Source of the DNA: Nannocystis bainbridge
Lineage (GTDB): Bacteria > Myxococcota_A > Polyangia > Nannocystales > Nannocystaceae
NCBI RefSeq assembly: GCF_028368995.1
Contig: NZ_JAQNDL010000003.1
Location: 2,728,001-2,792,000, forward strand
Direction: 5' to 3'
Length of the DNA stretch: 64,000 nt
The translations under genes were made by a program, and so were the position numbers. Shown in pieces: positions 15,837-26,330 of this stretch. The notes beneath the pieces are model-generated. The model was not told the DNA's origin. It ran no database searches and saw only the letters and a program-made list of their open reading frames with translations. How positions within the stretch are numbered: the stretch's first letter is position 1; every line of letters starts with the position of its first letter.

Positions 15837-16517
15837 TCACGCCGCGTGCCAGCGCTCGATCGGCCAGCCGAGGGCGCGGGCGCGCCGGAGCAGGCGTGGG
15901 TCCGGGCTCACCACTTGCGGTCGGCCCACGCGCTCGAGCATCGGCAGGTCCGAATAGCTGTCCGTATAAAAGTAACTTCGGGACAGGTCGATGTCGTGCT
16001 CCGCCGCGAACTTCTCCGCCAGCACCACCTTGCCCGGCCCCGCGCACGCCGGCGCCACGTGCTTGCCGGTGAGGCGCCCGCCCTGCTCCTCGAGCCGGGT
16101 GCACAGCACGTGCTCGACGCCCAGGCGCTCCGCCAGCGGCTCGACCGAGAAGCGCGTGCCTGACGACAGCAGCGCCACCACGTGCCCGTCGCGGCGGTGG
16201 CGGGCCACGCGGGCCTGTCCTTCGGGGCAGATCCAGCGCACGATCTCCGCCTCGAACCACGCCCGCGTCTCCGCCTCCACCTCGGCCACGGGCACCCCTG
16301 CGTAGTCGCGGACCGCCTTGGCCGTCATCGCCTCGAGGTCGAGCAGCGAGAGGCGGTAGCGGACCACCCACGCCAGCGAGCGCAGCGCCCTGGCCGCCGA
16401 CATCTTGCCGGAGCGTCGCTGGTGCCGCACCCACAGCACCGCCGAGTTCACGGCGAGCAGGGTGTGATCGACGTCGAAGAACGCGGCCACGGTGCTCGGC
16501 TCGGGCCTGGTCGTCAC
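15837..16517 (-). CDS. HAD-superfamily subclass IB hydrolase (SerB-like)
   Basis: A 226-residue phosphatase or related phosphotransferase. Motif I is FFDVDHTLL (catalytic Asp pair), motif II is LLSSGT, the motif III lysine lies in GPGKVVLAEKF and motif IV is FYTDSYSDLPML. Subclass IB HAD proteins include phosphoserine phosphatase and lysophospholipid or sugar-phosphate phosphatases; the substrate is unknown. It starts at GTG 16517, sharing GTGA with the stop of the upstream CPBP protease gene, so the two are probably translationally coupled. A copy of the dispersed repeat (CCTGTCCTTCGGGGCAG, 16214-16230) encodes ICPEGQA between motifs I and II. Confidence 0.88.
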   Translation of the reverse strand: MTTRPEPSTVAAFFDVDHTLLAVNSAVLWVRHQRRSGKMSAARALRSLAWVVRYRLSLLDLEAMTAKAVRDYAGVPVAEVEAETRAWFEAEIVRWICPEGQARVARHRRDGHVVALLSSGTRFSVEPLAERLGVEHVLCTRLEEQGGRLTGKHVAPACAGPGKVVLAEKFAAEHDIDLSRSYFYTDSYSDLPMLERVGRPQVVSPDPRLLRRARALGWPIERWHAA

Positions 16518-17332
16518 GCGCGGAAGGTACTCGCCAGCAGCAGCTCCATCAACAAGTTGGCGCTCATGTGGAACAGGGCGGGGGCCCAGAGGTTGCCGCT
16601 GCGGCGCCACAGCCAGGCGAACACCAGCGCCGGGAAGAAGGTCGCAAGCCGCGCCGCCTGGGCCATGCCGACCAGGTGTCCGACCGCGAACAGGAGGCTC
16701 GAGAGGACCGCGGCCACGCCGATCTGGGCCCCGAGGATCTTGCGGCGCGGCGGGAACCGCTCCTCGAGCGCGCTCATGAGGTAGCCGCGGTGGAACACCT
16801 CTTCGGCCAGGGCCACCGCGAACAGCCCCTCGACCACTTGCAGCACGAAGCCGAGGCCGCCGTAGCTGGTCCAGGTCGCCGGCAGGCGCAGCGACTCCGG
16901 CCAAAAGCTGCCACTGTGGCTGCGGCACAGCCGCTCCAGATAGTGCTCGAGCCCCCCGGCCCACGGCGTCGCTTGCTCGACCCACAGCGCCGGTGAAAGC
17001 ACCCGCAGGTCGCCGGCGCAGACCTCGTCGTAGAACCACCAGAACCCGAGCATGAACGGCGGGAACACCAGCAGGCACGCGCCGACGGCCCAGCGGACCG
17101 CGCGCCAGCTCCACGGCGGGATCGGACCGTCCGGACCGACCTGGTAGCGGGCCTGGACCTCGGGTGCGTCGCGCAGCAGCCAGCCGGGCAGGAAGTAGAA
17201 CGCGGCCACCAGCGCGGCCCCGCGGACCATCGCCAGCCCAGGGACGAGGCCCATCACGCCATATGCGGCGTACAGGCCGCAGGTCGCGAGCACCGCGGTG
17301 CGGGCGCGCCGGCTGGCCTCGGGGGACGTCAC
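16514..17332 (-). CDS. CPBP-family intramembrane protease, myxosortase-like candidate
   Basis: A 272-residue membrane protein with about seven hydrophobic helices. The glutamic protease signature is present: EEVFHRGYLMSALEE, followed by FAVGHLV and a last helix with FHMSAN. CPBP enzymes cleave transmembrane or prenylated substrates. The N-terminal half (a Trp/Pro-rich GPDGPIPPWSWR loop followed by LLVFPPFMLGFWWFY) is reminiscent of the MrtC-type myxosortases that process MYXO-CTERM proteins, but that identity is a guess from pattern. The stop overlaps the HAD gene start by four bases (GTGA). Confidence 0.8.
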   Translation of the reverse strand: MTSPEASRRARTAVLATCGLYAAYGVMGLVPGLAMVRGAALVAAFYFLPGWLLRDAPEVQARYQVGPDGPIPPWSWRAVRWAVGACLLVFPPFMLGFWWFYDEVCAGDLRVLSPALWVEQATPWAGGLEHYLERLCRSHSGSFWPESLRLPATWTSYGGLGFVLQVVEGLFAVALAEEVFHRGYLMSALEERFPPRRKILGAQIGVAAVLSSLLFAVGHLVGMAQAARLATFFPALVFAWLWRRSGNLWAPALFHMSANLLMELLLASTFRA

Positions 17333-17357
17333 GGCGCGGGAGCTTACCTCACCGGTC

Positions 17358-17771
17358 TCAGCGCAGGCTGGTCGCCAGCTTCGTCAGGCGGCGGCGCAGC
17401 GTCTCGAGGTTCTCGACCAGCATGTCCACGTGGTCGAGCACGCGGGTGTCGCTGGCGAGCGCGTGGACATCCTCACGCTTGATGCGGGGGCCCTCGAGCA
17501 TCCGCAAGATCTCGACCAGATAGGCCTCCACGTGTCCGAGCGCCATCCCTGTCTCGCGGAGGTCGTCGTCGATGAACAGCACCAGGTTCTCGACGCCCCG
17601 CACGCCGGCGAGGGCGTCGCTCTCCGGGTAGTCGCGGGAGGCGCGGTCCATGATGCGGTCGCGGGCGCGGGAGCGGTTGCCGCTGCGGCGGCGCTCCCGG
17701 CCGTCGAGCTCGCGAGCCTCAGCAATTTCTGGACCAGCCGGGGTCAGGGGGGGAGCGAGTGACTCGGGCAT
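17358..17771 (-). CDS. Conserved-looking hypothetical helical protein
   Basis: A 137-residue protein of unknown function. It begins MPESLAPPLTP at 17771; an ATG at 17840 would add a poor leader. Residues 1-60 are charged and low-complexity (ELDGRERRRSGNRSRARDR). Residues 60-137 form a helical segment with a heptad-like pattern (VENLVLFIDDDLRETGMALGH, then DHVDMLVENLETLRRRLTKLA), suggesting a coiled coil or small helical bundle. It lies just upstream of the CPBP gene on the same strand (25-bp gap) and may be in that transcript. Confidence 0.55.
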   Translation of the reverse strand: MPESLAPPLTPAGPEIAEARELDGRERRRSGNRSRARDRIMDRASRDYPESDALAGVRGVENLVLFIDDDLRETGMALGHVEAYLVEILRMLEGPRIKREDVHALASDTRVLDHVDMLVENLETLRRRLTKLATSLR

Positions 17772-18103
17772 GACGGTGGCATGGCAGCCTTCGCGGCGGC
17801 CGGCAAGTTTTCGGCTAAATCCTCGTGCGTGGTCCTTCAAGGCCGATCCGTCGCGCGGCGGGCCCCTGCATGGGAGCAGATGTTCACGTCTTCGCCGGCC
17901 CGCCCGGCCCTGCGTGAAGATCCTTACGAGCGCGCGCAGGGCCTGGCCGGAGGAGTTGTCCTAATCTGTGCCGCTCGAAGCGGCCGGAAGGGCGCAGCGT
18001 GCGGTCCGCCGCGGCTGCGCCCGAAGTGCACGGGCCCGGGCGGCCTTCACAGCAGAATCAGCGGAAGCGGAAACCACGGCGCGCGCCGGCCAGAACCTCT
18101 GTG
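17772..18103. other. Intergenic region upstream of dnaG, nothing recognised
   Basis: 332 bases between divergent genes. It holds no convincing ORF, no RNA gene and no clear promoter; TTGTCCTAATCT near 17957 is the only AT-richer stretch. Confidence 0.5.
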
Positions 18104-19987
18104 ATGATCCCCGATGAGAAACTGCAGGAGCTGCGGGATCGGATCGACATTGTCGATTTGATCGGGCGCTACGTCGGGCTCAAGCGGGCGGGCAAGAACT
18201 TCACCGCGTGCTGTCCCTTCCACCAGGAGCGCACGCCGAGCTTCTTCGTCAACCCCGAGCGGCGCAGCTTCAAGTGCTTCGGCTGCGGCGTGTGGGGCGA
18301 CGGCCTCGAGTTCGTGATGAAGATGGACGGGCTCGGCTTCCTCGAGGCCGCGCGCCACCTCGCCGGGCTGTTCGGCGTCACCTTGCCCGAGGGCCTGGTC
18401 GACCGGAAATCGAGCGAGCAGCAGCTCGAGCTCGAGAAGGCCCGCGAGATCACCCAGGTCAGCGCCGAGCTCTACCGCGAGATCCTCGAGAGCCGGCCCG
18501 AGGGCAAGCTCGGGCGCTTGTACCAGCAACAGCGGGCCATCAGCCCCGAGCTGGCCGAGACCTTCATGCTGGGCTACGCGCCCGCGCCGGCCGAGTCGGG
18601 CAGCTGGGACCGCCTGGTGCGCCACTTGCAATCCAAGGGCTGCGACCTCGGGCTGGCCGAGAAGCTCGGCCTGGTGGTGCGCAGCGACAAGGGCTCGCTG
18701 TACGACCGGTTCCGCGGGCGCTTGATGTTCCCGGTGCTGCAGTCGAACCGCAAGCCGATCGCCTTCTCCGGCCGGATCTTGCCCGAGTACGCCAAGGACG
18801 CCGACGGCCGCGAGGCGCCCAAGTACATGAACAGCCCCGAGTCGATGCTCTACACCAAGAGCAAGACCCTGTTCGGGCTCCACGTCGCCGGCCAGGCGAT
18901 GAGCCGGGCCCGGCGGGCGATCCTCGTCGAGGGCAACGTCGACGTCGTCAGCATGCATCAGCGCGGTTACGTCGAGACCGTCGCCCCGCTGGGCACCGCG
19001 CTGACGCCCCAGCAGTGCGGGCTCCTCAAGCGCTTCACCGAGACCGTGGTGCTGTGCCTCGACGGCGACAACGCCGGCCGCAAGGCGATCCGCGCCGCCA
19101 TCCCGATCTTGTTGGACGAGGGCCTCGACGTCCGCGTGGTCGCGCTCGACGCCGGCACCGACCCTGACAGCACCGACCCCAAGCGGCTGACGGCCCTGCT
19201 CGAAGAGCCAGGTTCGGCGATCGAGTGGCTCGTCAAGCAAATGGTGGCCCATGGCGCGCTCGACTCGATCGACGCCCAGGAGCGCGCCATCGCCGCGCTG
19301 CAGCCGCTGCTCGGCAAGGTCAAGAGCGACGCCGCCCGCGAGCGCTATGCCGAGCGCGCCGCAAAGTTGCTCAGGCTGCCGGTGGGGCGCATATCGTCGC
19401 GCCAGGGTCCTCATGGGCCACAAGGTCCGCAAGGAAACCGTGCCGCGCCCAGCCCGCCGTCTCGCACTGCTGCCACGTCGTCCGCGCCAGCACGGCCCTT
19501 GCCCGAGCTTCCGCGCCATCAAGTTGCGCTGCTCGCCCTGCTGGTGGACAACCCACACCTGGCTGACAAAGCCGAGCAGGCGGGTGTGCAGCACTACGTG
19601 ACAGATCGCAGACTCGCGCCCATCGCCGAGGTGGTGGTGCGGCAGGCCCTCGTCGGCGAGAACCCGACCGAGGGCGAGCTGCTCGAGCTCATCCCGCCGG
19701 AGACGCGGCGGCAGGTCCACGACGCGGTGTTCGTCGGCACCTTCCGCGACACGCAGGACGACCCGGTGTCGCTGTTGAAGGAGTGCCTCCTCGATTGCCG
19801 ACGCGAGCAGCTCAAGGCCGAGTCGCGGCGGCTCGACGTCCAGCTGCGCGAGGCGAAGGAGCGGGGCGAGCTCGACCGCGCCCGCGAGCTGTCGTTGAAG
19901 AAGATCGAGCACAGCCGCCTGCTCGCCAACCTCGACGAGCACGCTTTGATTCCCCCGCCGCAACCTTCATCGGGCCTGCGGGCCTGA
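18104..19987 (+). CDS. dnaG: DNA primase
   Basis: Synthesises RNA primers for replication. 627 residues from ATG 18104 (MIPDEKLQELRDRIDIVDLIG); GTG 18101 is adjacent. The CHC2 zinc ribbon is complete: C37-x2-H40-x17-C58-x2-C61. The catalytic core has the RFRGRLMFPV and GFSGR-like segments, then the TOPRIM domain (LVEGNVDVVSMHQRGY, VVLCLDGDNAGRKA, DAGTDPDS). The C-terminal helicase-interaction domain follows a Gln/Pro/Ser/Ala-rich linker at about residues 430-465. The gene is directly upstream of rpoD, the classical macromolecular-synthesis arrangement; the usual rpsU or yqeY is not on the upstream side. Confidence 0.97.
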   Translation: MIPDEKLQELRDRIDIVDLIGRYVGLKRAGKNFTACCPFHQERTPSFFVNPERRSFKCFGCGVWGDGLEFVMKMDGLGFLEAARHLAGLFGVTLPEGLVDRKSSEQQLELEKAREITQVSAELYREILESRPEGKLGRLYQQQRAISPELAETFMLGYAPAPAESGSWDRLVRHLQSKGCDLGLAEKLGLVVRSDKGSLYDRFRGRLMFPVLQSNRKPIAFSGRILPEYAKDADGREAPKYMNSPESMLYTKSKTLFGLHVAGQAMSRARRAILVEGNVDVVSMHQRGYVETVAPLGTALTPQQCGLLKRFTETVVLCLDGDNAGRKAIRAAIPILLDEGLDVRVVALDAGTDPDSTDPKRLTALLEEPGSAIEWLVKQMVAHGALDSIDAQERAIAALQPLLGKVKSDAARERYAERAAKLLRLPVGRISSRQGPHGPQGPQGNRAAPSPPSRTAATSSAPARPLPELPRHQVALLALLVDNPHLADKAEQAGVQHYVTDRRLAPIAEVVVRQALVGENPTEGELLELIPPETRRQVHDAVFVGTFRDTQDDPVSLLKECLLDCRREQLKAESRRLDVQLREAKERGELDRARELSLKKIEHSRLLANLDEHALIPPPQPSSGLRA

Positions 19988-19995
19988 TCGTCCGC

Positions 19996-20009
19996 GGTCC
20001 TGCGGGACC
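19996..20009. repeat. GGTCC-TGCG-GGACC hairpin between dnaG and rpoD
   Basis: A perfect 5-bp stem with a tetraloop in the 79-bp dnaG-rpoD spacer. It has the GTCC-N4-GGAC core of the dispersed family and lies where processing or attenuation between primase and sigma factor would act. Confidence 0.55.
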
Positions 20010-20066
20010 CGGAGCTTCATCTCGCCTTTGTCGCATACGCAGTCACTCCGAGGCCAGAGCAACCCT

Positions 20067-21914
<1,848 letters not shown>

Positions 21915-22122
21915 CAGCCGACGCCCGCGGACCCGCTGGCACGATGCGCCCCCGCGCGTCGTCCAGCGGGTCTCGCAATTCAGGCTCGCAGCCAACGCAG
22001 CGCCGATCTCCTGGCCCCCCGGCGCACAGTGACCTCCACGCCGCCGGGCGGCTCCGCGCGGCGGTGTGGCGTGGTTCGAAGCGCGGTGAGCGCATGCATG
22101 CGCTGCCCGTCGAACCTGCGCT

Positions 22123-22719
22123 ATGGTGAGGCCCTCCGTGTCGCTCGTCCTCCTCGCCTTCATGTTCCTCTACGGCGCCGTGCGGTCGGCCCTGTGGGCG
22201 CGAGGGCAGCTGCGATTCCGTCGTCTGCGCGCCCACCTGCCGCGGGCCGCAGCGCCCTGCGAGGCCCCGGCCCACCTCGGCGACTCGCTCACGCGACTGC
22301 TCGCGCGCAGCCACGCCGGCCGCGTGCGCCTCGTGGGCAGCGCGCGGCAGGTCGCCACGGTGCTCATCGTCGACCCGGACGTGGCCTTCGGGTGCGTCCG
22401 TGACTTTCGCTTCCGGCTCGCGCTGGCCGACGCCTGGACGGCCGCGAACGGGTGGCTGCACGCCTACGACGACCTCTCGGAGCACGAGCAGCGCCAGCTC
22501 GAGGCCTACGGCTACACCGCCCGAAGGTTCGGCGAACGGCGCGCGGAGCTGGGCGGCGCGGTGCGACGATGCGTCCGCGCGCCCGCGCTCGAGCCGTTCG
22601 CGGTCGCCGACGTCGAGGCGGTGCAGCAGCTCCTCCTGGCCCTGATCGGCGACCTCGAGGGCTGCGAGCGCGCGCTGCTGGCGAGCGCTCCGGACCACCC
22701 GTACCGCGCCACCGGCTGA
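22123..22719 (+). CDS. Hypothetical membrane-anchored protein
   Basis: A 198-residue protein without a recognised domain. Residues 4-20 (PSVSLVLLAFMFLYGAV) form a single hydrophobic helix, probably an uncleaved anchor, followed by an Arg-rich stop-transfer segment. The rest is soluble and rich in Arg and Ala, with one cysteine pair region near GDLEGCERALL. Third-position G/C bias supports coding. It lies 208 bases after rpoD and 40 before the TerC gene on the same strand. No function is proposed. Confidence 0.55.
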   Translation: MVRPSVSLVLLAFMFLYGAVRSALWARGQLRFRRLRAHLPRAAAPCEAPAHLGDSLTRLLARSHAGRVRLVGSARQVATVLIVDPDVAFGCVRDFRFRLALADAWTAANGWLHAYDDLSEHEQRQLEAYGYTARRFGERRAELGGAVRRCVRAPALEPFAVADVEAVQQLLLALIGDLEGCERALLASAPDHPYRATG

Positions 22720-22759
22720 GCTCGTCCCGCGAATTCTTGAATCGGGTTAAGCTTCGGCC

Positions 22760-23524
22760 GTGTTCGACCCCGCCGTGCTCGGGACTCCCGAGGTCTGGAT
22801 CAGCCTGCTCACGCTCTCGGCCCTCGAGATCGTGCTCGGGCTCGACAACATCATCTTCATCTCGATCCTCGTCGGCAAGCTGCCCGAGGCCAACCGCGAC
22901 CGCGCGCGACGGATCGGCCTCATGGGCGCGTTCGTCACCCGCCTGGGCCTGTTGGCGACGCTCAGCTGGATCATGCAGCTCGACCACCCGCTGTTCGAGC
23001 TGCTGGGCCACGCGTTCACCGGCAAGGAGGTCGTGCTCCTGCTCGGCGGCCTGTTCCTGATCTACAAGTCGACCAAGGAGCTCCACGACAAGATCGAGGG
23101 CGACGCCGAGGGTCACGTCGCGGCCACGGGCGCCGCCTCCGTCGGCGGCGTGATCTTCCAGATCCTCCTGCTCGACCTGGTGTTCTCGATCGACTCCGTC
23201 ATCACCGCGGTCGGCATGGCCCAGGAGCTGTGGATCATGGTCGCGGCCAACGTGCTCGCCCTCGGCGTCATGCTGCTGGCCAGCAAGTCGATCGCGGTGT
23301 TCGTCGATCGCCACCCGACCATCAAGGTGCTCGCCCTCAGCTTCCTGCTGACGATCGGCCTGCTGCTGACCGCCGAGGCGTTCGAGATCCACGTGCCCAA
23401 GGGCTACATCTACTTCGCCATGGCCTACTCGGTGGCGGTCGAGATGATCAACATCAAGGTCGGCCGCAAGGGCAAGGTCAAGCACGCGCCCGAGACCGAC
23501 CCGCAGGCCACCAACCCGTTCTGA
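22760..23524 (+). CDS. TerC-family integral membrane protein
   Basis: 254 residues with about seven hydrophobic helices. The TerC signatures are clear: LGLDNIIFISILVGKLP near residue 28 and LLLDLVFSIDSVITAVGMA near 135, each with the conserved acidic residue in the membrane. TerC proteins are linked to tellurite resistance and, in several bacteria, to manganese efflux and metalation of secreted proteins. The start is the GTG at 22760; there is no strong Shine-Dalgarno. Its stop is 59 bases from the convergent kinase gene, separated by a strong hairpin. Confidence 0.92.
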   Translation: MFDPAVLGTPEVWISLLTLSALEIVLGLDNIIFISILVGKLPEANRDRARRIGLMGAFVTRLGLLATLSWIMQLDHPLFELLGHAFTGKEVVLLLGGLFLIYKSTKELHDKIEGDAEGHVAATGAASVGGVIFQILLLDLVFSIDSVITAVGMAQELWIMVAANVLALGVMLLASKSIAVFVDRHPTIKVLALSFLLTIGLLLTAEAFEIHVPKGYIYFAMAYSVAVEMINIKVGRKGKVKHAPETDPQATNPF

Positions 23525-23548
23525 CGACGAGAGCCCCGGGGCAAAGCG

Positions 23549-23575
23549 GCGCGCGCGGCCCCGGGCCGCGCGCGC
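23549..23575. terminator. Strong GC hairpin between convergent terC and kinase genes
   Basis: A perfect 12-bp stem (23549-23560 with 23564-23575) of alternating G and C closes a CCG loop. It lies between two convergent stop codons and is followed by TGGTT. Probably a bidirectional terminator, though without a full T-tract. Confidence 0.65.
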
Positions 23576-23583
23576 TGGTTCGT

Positions 23584-25092
23584 TCAGCGCCCCTGCGGGT
23601 GGCGATCGATCTGCGTGCGGGCCGACGGGGCGTATCGCCCGAGCCGCGGCGCCGCGGCGAATGGCGTGAGGGCGTGCGCCAGGTCTTGCGTGGAGGTGAA
23701 GCGCTTGTCGCGGTCCTTCTTGAGGCATCGAGCGACGACCTGCTCGAGCTCCGAGGGCACCTGCGGATTGACCACACTCAGGCGCTTGGGTCGCGACAGG
23801 ATCACGTTCTCGCAGATCGACTCGACGCTCTCGCCCTCGAACGGGCGCAGCCCGGCCAACATCTCGTAGAGCACGACGCCGAGCGCCCAGATGTCGCTGC
23901 GGACATCGGGCTCCGTGGTGCGCAGGATCTGCTCGGGGGACATGTACTGCGGCGAGCCCGTCAGGCCCTCGGAGGCGATCTGCGCGCTGTCGGCAGGCTC
24001 GCTCCCGGGCAGCGCCCGCGCGACCCCGAAATCCAGCACCTTGACCACCCCGACGTCGTCGTCGTTGCGCGTCAGGAACAGGTTCGAGGGCTTGAGGTCC
24101 TGATGGAGGAGGCCCGCGGCGTGGATCTGCTGCACCCCGGCGCAGGCCTGCAGGGCGTAGTCGATCGCCTCGTGGACCGGCAGGACCCGGCGCGAGTCGA
24201 GGTACGCGTCGAGGTCCTCGCCGACCAGCCGCTCCATGACGATGTACGGGGCCCCATTGCCGAGGTTGCCGACGTCGAGGATCTCCGACACGTGCCTGCT
24301 GCGCACCCGCATCAGCGCCCGCGCCTCCTGGGCGAACCGCTCGATCATCCCCTGATCGAAGCGGGCGTTCGGCAGCAGGAACTTGATCGCCACGCTGCGC
24401 TCGGTCTGCATGTCGGTCGCCGAGACGACCACGCCCATGCCGCCGACGCCGAGGATGTTGCCCATGCGATAGCGCCCGGCCACGGTGTCGACCGGCAGCG
24501 GCACGTCGGTGAAGACGTCGGAGAACACCGTCGAGCGGGCCGCCAGCAGCGCCGGGTCGATCGCCGGCGGGACAGTCGTCGTGCTCTGGATCTGGCGGAT
24601 CTGCCGCCGCAGCTTGAGCTCGTTGGTGACCTGCCTGGCGAGCAGCCGCAGCGAACCGAGCTGCGCCGGCGTGATCTCCCGCGGCACGTGGTCGACGATG
24701 CAGAGCGTGCCGAACACCAGACCGTCGTCCATCGTCAGCGGCACGCCGACATAGAAGCGGACCGGCGGCTCGGCCAACGTCCACGGGTTGTCGAAGAACC
24801 GCGGGTCGTTGAGGGCGTCCGGGACCACCGTCGGCTGGTCGGGCTCGAGGATCGTGTGGGCGCAGAACGACAGCTCGCGCGGGCCCTCGGTGATCGCCAT
24901 CCCGACCTTGGCCTTGAACCATTGACGATAGGTGTCGGTCAGAGCCACGATGGCAATGGGGACATTGCACAAATGGGCTGCCAGCTGCGCGATATCGTCG
25001 AACGCTGGCTCCGGTTCGGTGTCCAATATGCCGCAGCTCTGCAACGCTTGCAGACGCTGCCGTTCATTCGTCGGTTGAGACGGGTAGAGCAT
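23584..25092 (-). CDS. GAF-domain Ser/Thr protein kinase
   Basis: 502 residues from ATG 25092 (MLYPSQPTNERQRLQAL). Residues about 5-165 form a GAF domain of the type that opens many signalling proteins (LQSCGILDTEPEPAFDDIAQLA, FYVGVPLTMDDGLVFGTLCI). Residues about 205-480 form the kinase: glycine loop GVGGMGVV, VAIK lysine, HQDLKPSNLFL, DFGVA, SPQYMSPEQ and DIWALGVVLYE. The catalytic-loop Arg of HRD is Gln, so this is a non-RD kinase and probably not activated by loop phosphorylation in the usual way. There is no transmembrane helix, so it is cytoplasmic with GAF as the sensor. The AT-rich leader upstream (25097-25140) may hold the promoter. Confidence 0.9.
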   Translation of the reverse strand: MLYPSQPTNERQRLQALQSCGILDTEPEPAFDDIAQLAAHLCNVPIAIVALTDTYRQWFKAKVGMAITEGPRELSFCAHTILEPDQPTVVPDALNDPRFFDNPWTLAEPPVRFYVGVPLTMDDGLVFGTLCIVDHVPREITPAQLGSLRLLARQVTNELKLRRQIRQIQSTTTVPPAIDPALLAARSTVFSDVFTDVPLPVDTVAGRYRMGNILGVGGMGVVVSATDMQTERSVAIKFLLPNARFDQGMIERFAQEARALMRVRSRHVSEILDVGNLGNGAPYIVMERLVGEDLDAYLDSRRVLPVHEAIDYALQACAGVQQIHAAGLLHQDLKPSNLFLTRNDDDVGVVKVLDFGVARALPGSEPADSAQIASEGLTGSPQYMSPEQILRTTEPDVRSDIWALGVVLYEMLAGLRPFEGESVESICENVILSRPKRLSVVNPQVPSELEQVVARCLKKDRDKRFTSTQDLAHALTPFAAAPRLGRYAPSARTQIDRHPQGR

Positions 25093-26088
25093 GGCCCACT
25101 TCAGGAGATTTATTGTCCAAAAATTCGACGATCGCAATAGCCTTGCCAGGGCGGCCCCGACTGTACGACATGGACGGCGCGGGTCGGGGAGCGTGGGTCC
25201 ACGAGCCAGCAGACTGAAGCGCTGTAGGACGTGACTCGACCTCGCGCAGCGCTCATTCACTGGTACAAGCCCAGGCGCCGCGCGAGCGCCTCCGCCCGCC
25301 CGCGTGACTCGTACGACGCCAGGGCCGGCGGCGGCCGAGAATGACCGCACCCTCGCGACGGCCAGCTAACATTGTTCTTGGGTCATTCGGCCGAACTCAC
25401 GCCATGGCCGGCCTGCAATTCGCCAGCAGACTCCAGCGTGCGCGCCGGGTGGCGCGGGCCGTCTCGTTCGCGTCTGGCCATTCCGCGTCCGCACCGGTCA
25501 TGAACATTGTACCGAGCCGTCTGCGTCGGGCCCGCCGCCTGGCAATCGTACGCCTGCGCGATCGGTGGGGCTGCTGCGAGTGCGAGCCTTTTGCCGCTGT
25601 CTCGTTCGTCCTTTCTCCGCGCCCGTCCTCCTGGCGTCTTCGCCGCTGAGGCGATCGGTTCGCACCGTCTTCGCGCCTGCCGTCTCGACGGCTCGTCGAT
25701 CGCCTTTTTCCTCACTGCTGTCTTTGCGCGGGACGAGTTCGCCGAAGTCTCGTTCGTCATCTTGCGCCTGTCGTCTTTACGTCTTCTTGATCACCGTCCT
25801 CGCGGCCCGTCTTCACCGCTGACTGCGCGCCTTCATCGTTGGTTCGCCGCTGCTCCGCGCCGTGCTCGCAATCCTCGTCACCGGGCGCTGCTGCTGAGCC
25901 TGCGTCACGATCTTCACACCCGCTCGGGCCGTCCTCCGACGTCTCGCCAATTGTCGTACCTCTGCCACGATTTCGAGTGCCGTCGTCGCGCACTGCAGGA
26001 CGATCTCCGTCCTCGTCCGCCGCAGCCCGTTGCGCCTCCTCGTCGTCGCGCTTTCATCGCCGCCGGGTCGCTCATCCCAGTCGCGCCC
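25093..26088. other. About 1 kb without a supported gene
   Basis: No reading frame here has the codon bias or any family pattern of the neighbours. Bases 25351-26088 are rich in TCGTC, CTTCG and GCCTC words on the plus strand, resembling a degraded form of the lysine-codon-rich repeats in the next gene. The leader of the GAF-kinase is at 25093-25160. The remainder may be decayed coding sequence or simple-sequence expansion. Confidence 0.5.
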
Positions 26089-26330
26089 GCGGCCTTCACC
26101 CTGCCGGCCTCCCTCGCCGGGCCTTCGGCGCTAACCTTCTCGCTCGTCCTTCGTCGCGCCGCGGCCTTCACAGCGCCCTGCTGGCCTCCCTCGCCCCGGC
26201 CTTCGGCGCTCACCGTCTCCCTCATTCTTCGTCGCGCCGCGGCCTTCACAGCGCCCTGCTGACCCACCTCGCCGGGCCTTCGTCCTCGCCAGCTCGCTCA
26301 TCCTTCGTCACGCCGCGGCCTTCACAGCGC
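26089..26330. repeat. 72-78-bp tandem repeat downstream of the FGE-like gene
   Basis: GCGGCCTTCAC recurs at 26089, 26161, 26239 and 26315, steps of 72, 78 and 76 bases, with shared TCGCTCNTCCTTCGTC words between. The last copy overlaps the 3' end of the FGE-like gene. Read on the minus strand, two copies encode GQQGAVKAAARRR, so the block may be a frame-shifted former extension of that gene's lysine-rich tail. Confidence 0.65.

Noticed and set aside
25507..26262. A 251-residue plus-strand frame
   Set aside because: No codon bias or family pattern; it runs through the tandem repeats and is low-complexity Arg/Ala/Pro/Ser.
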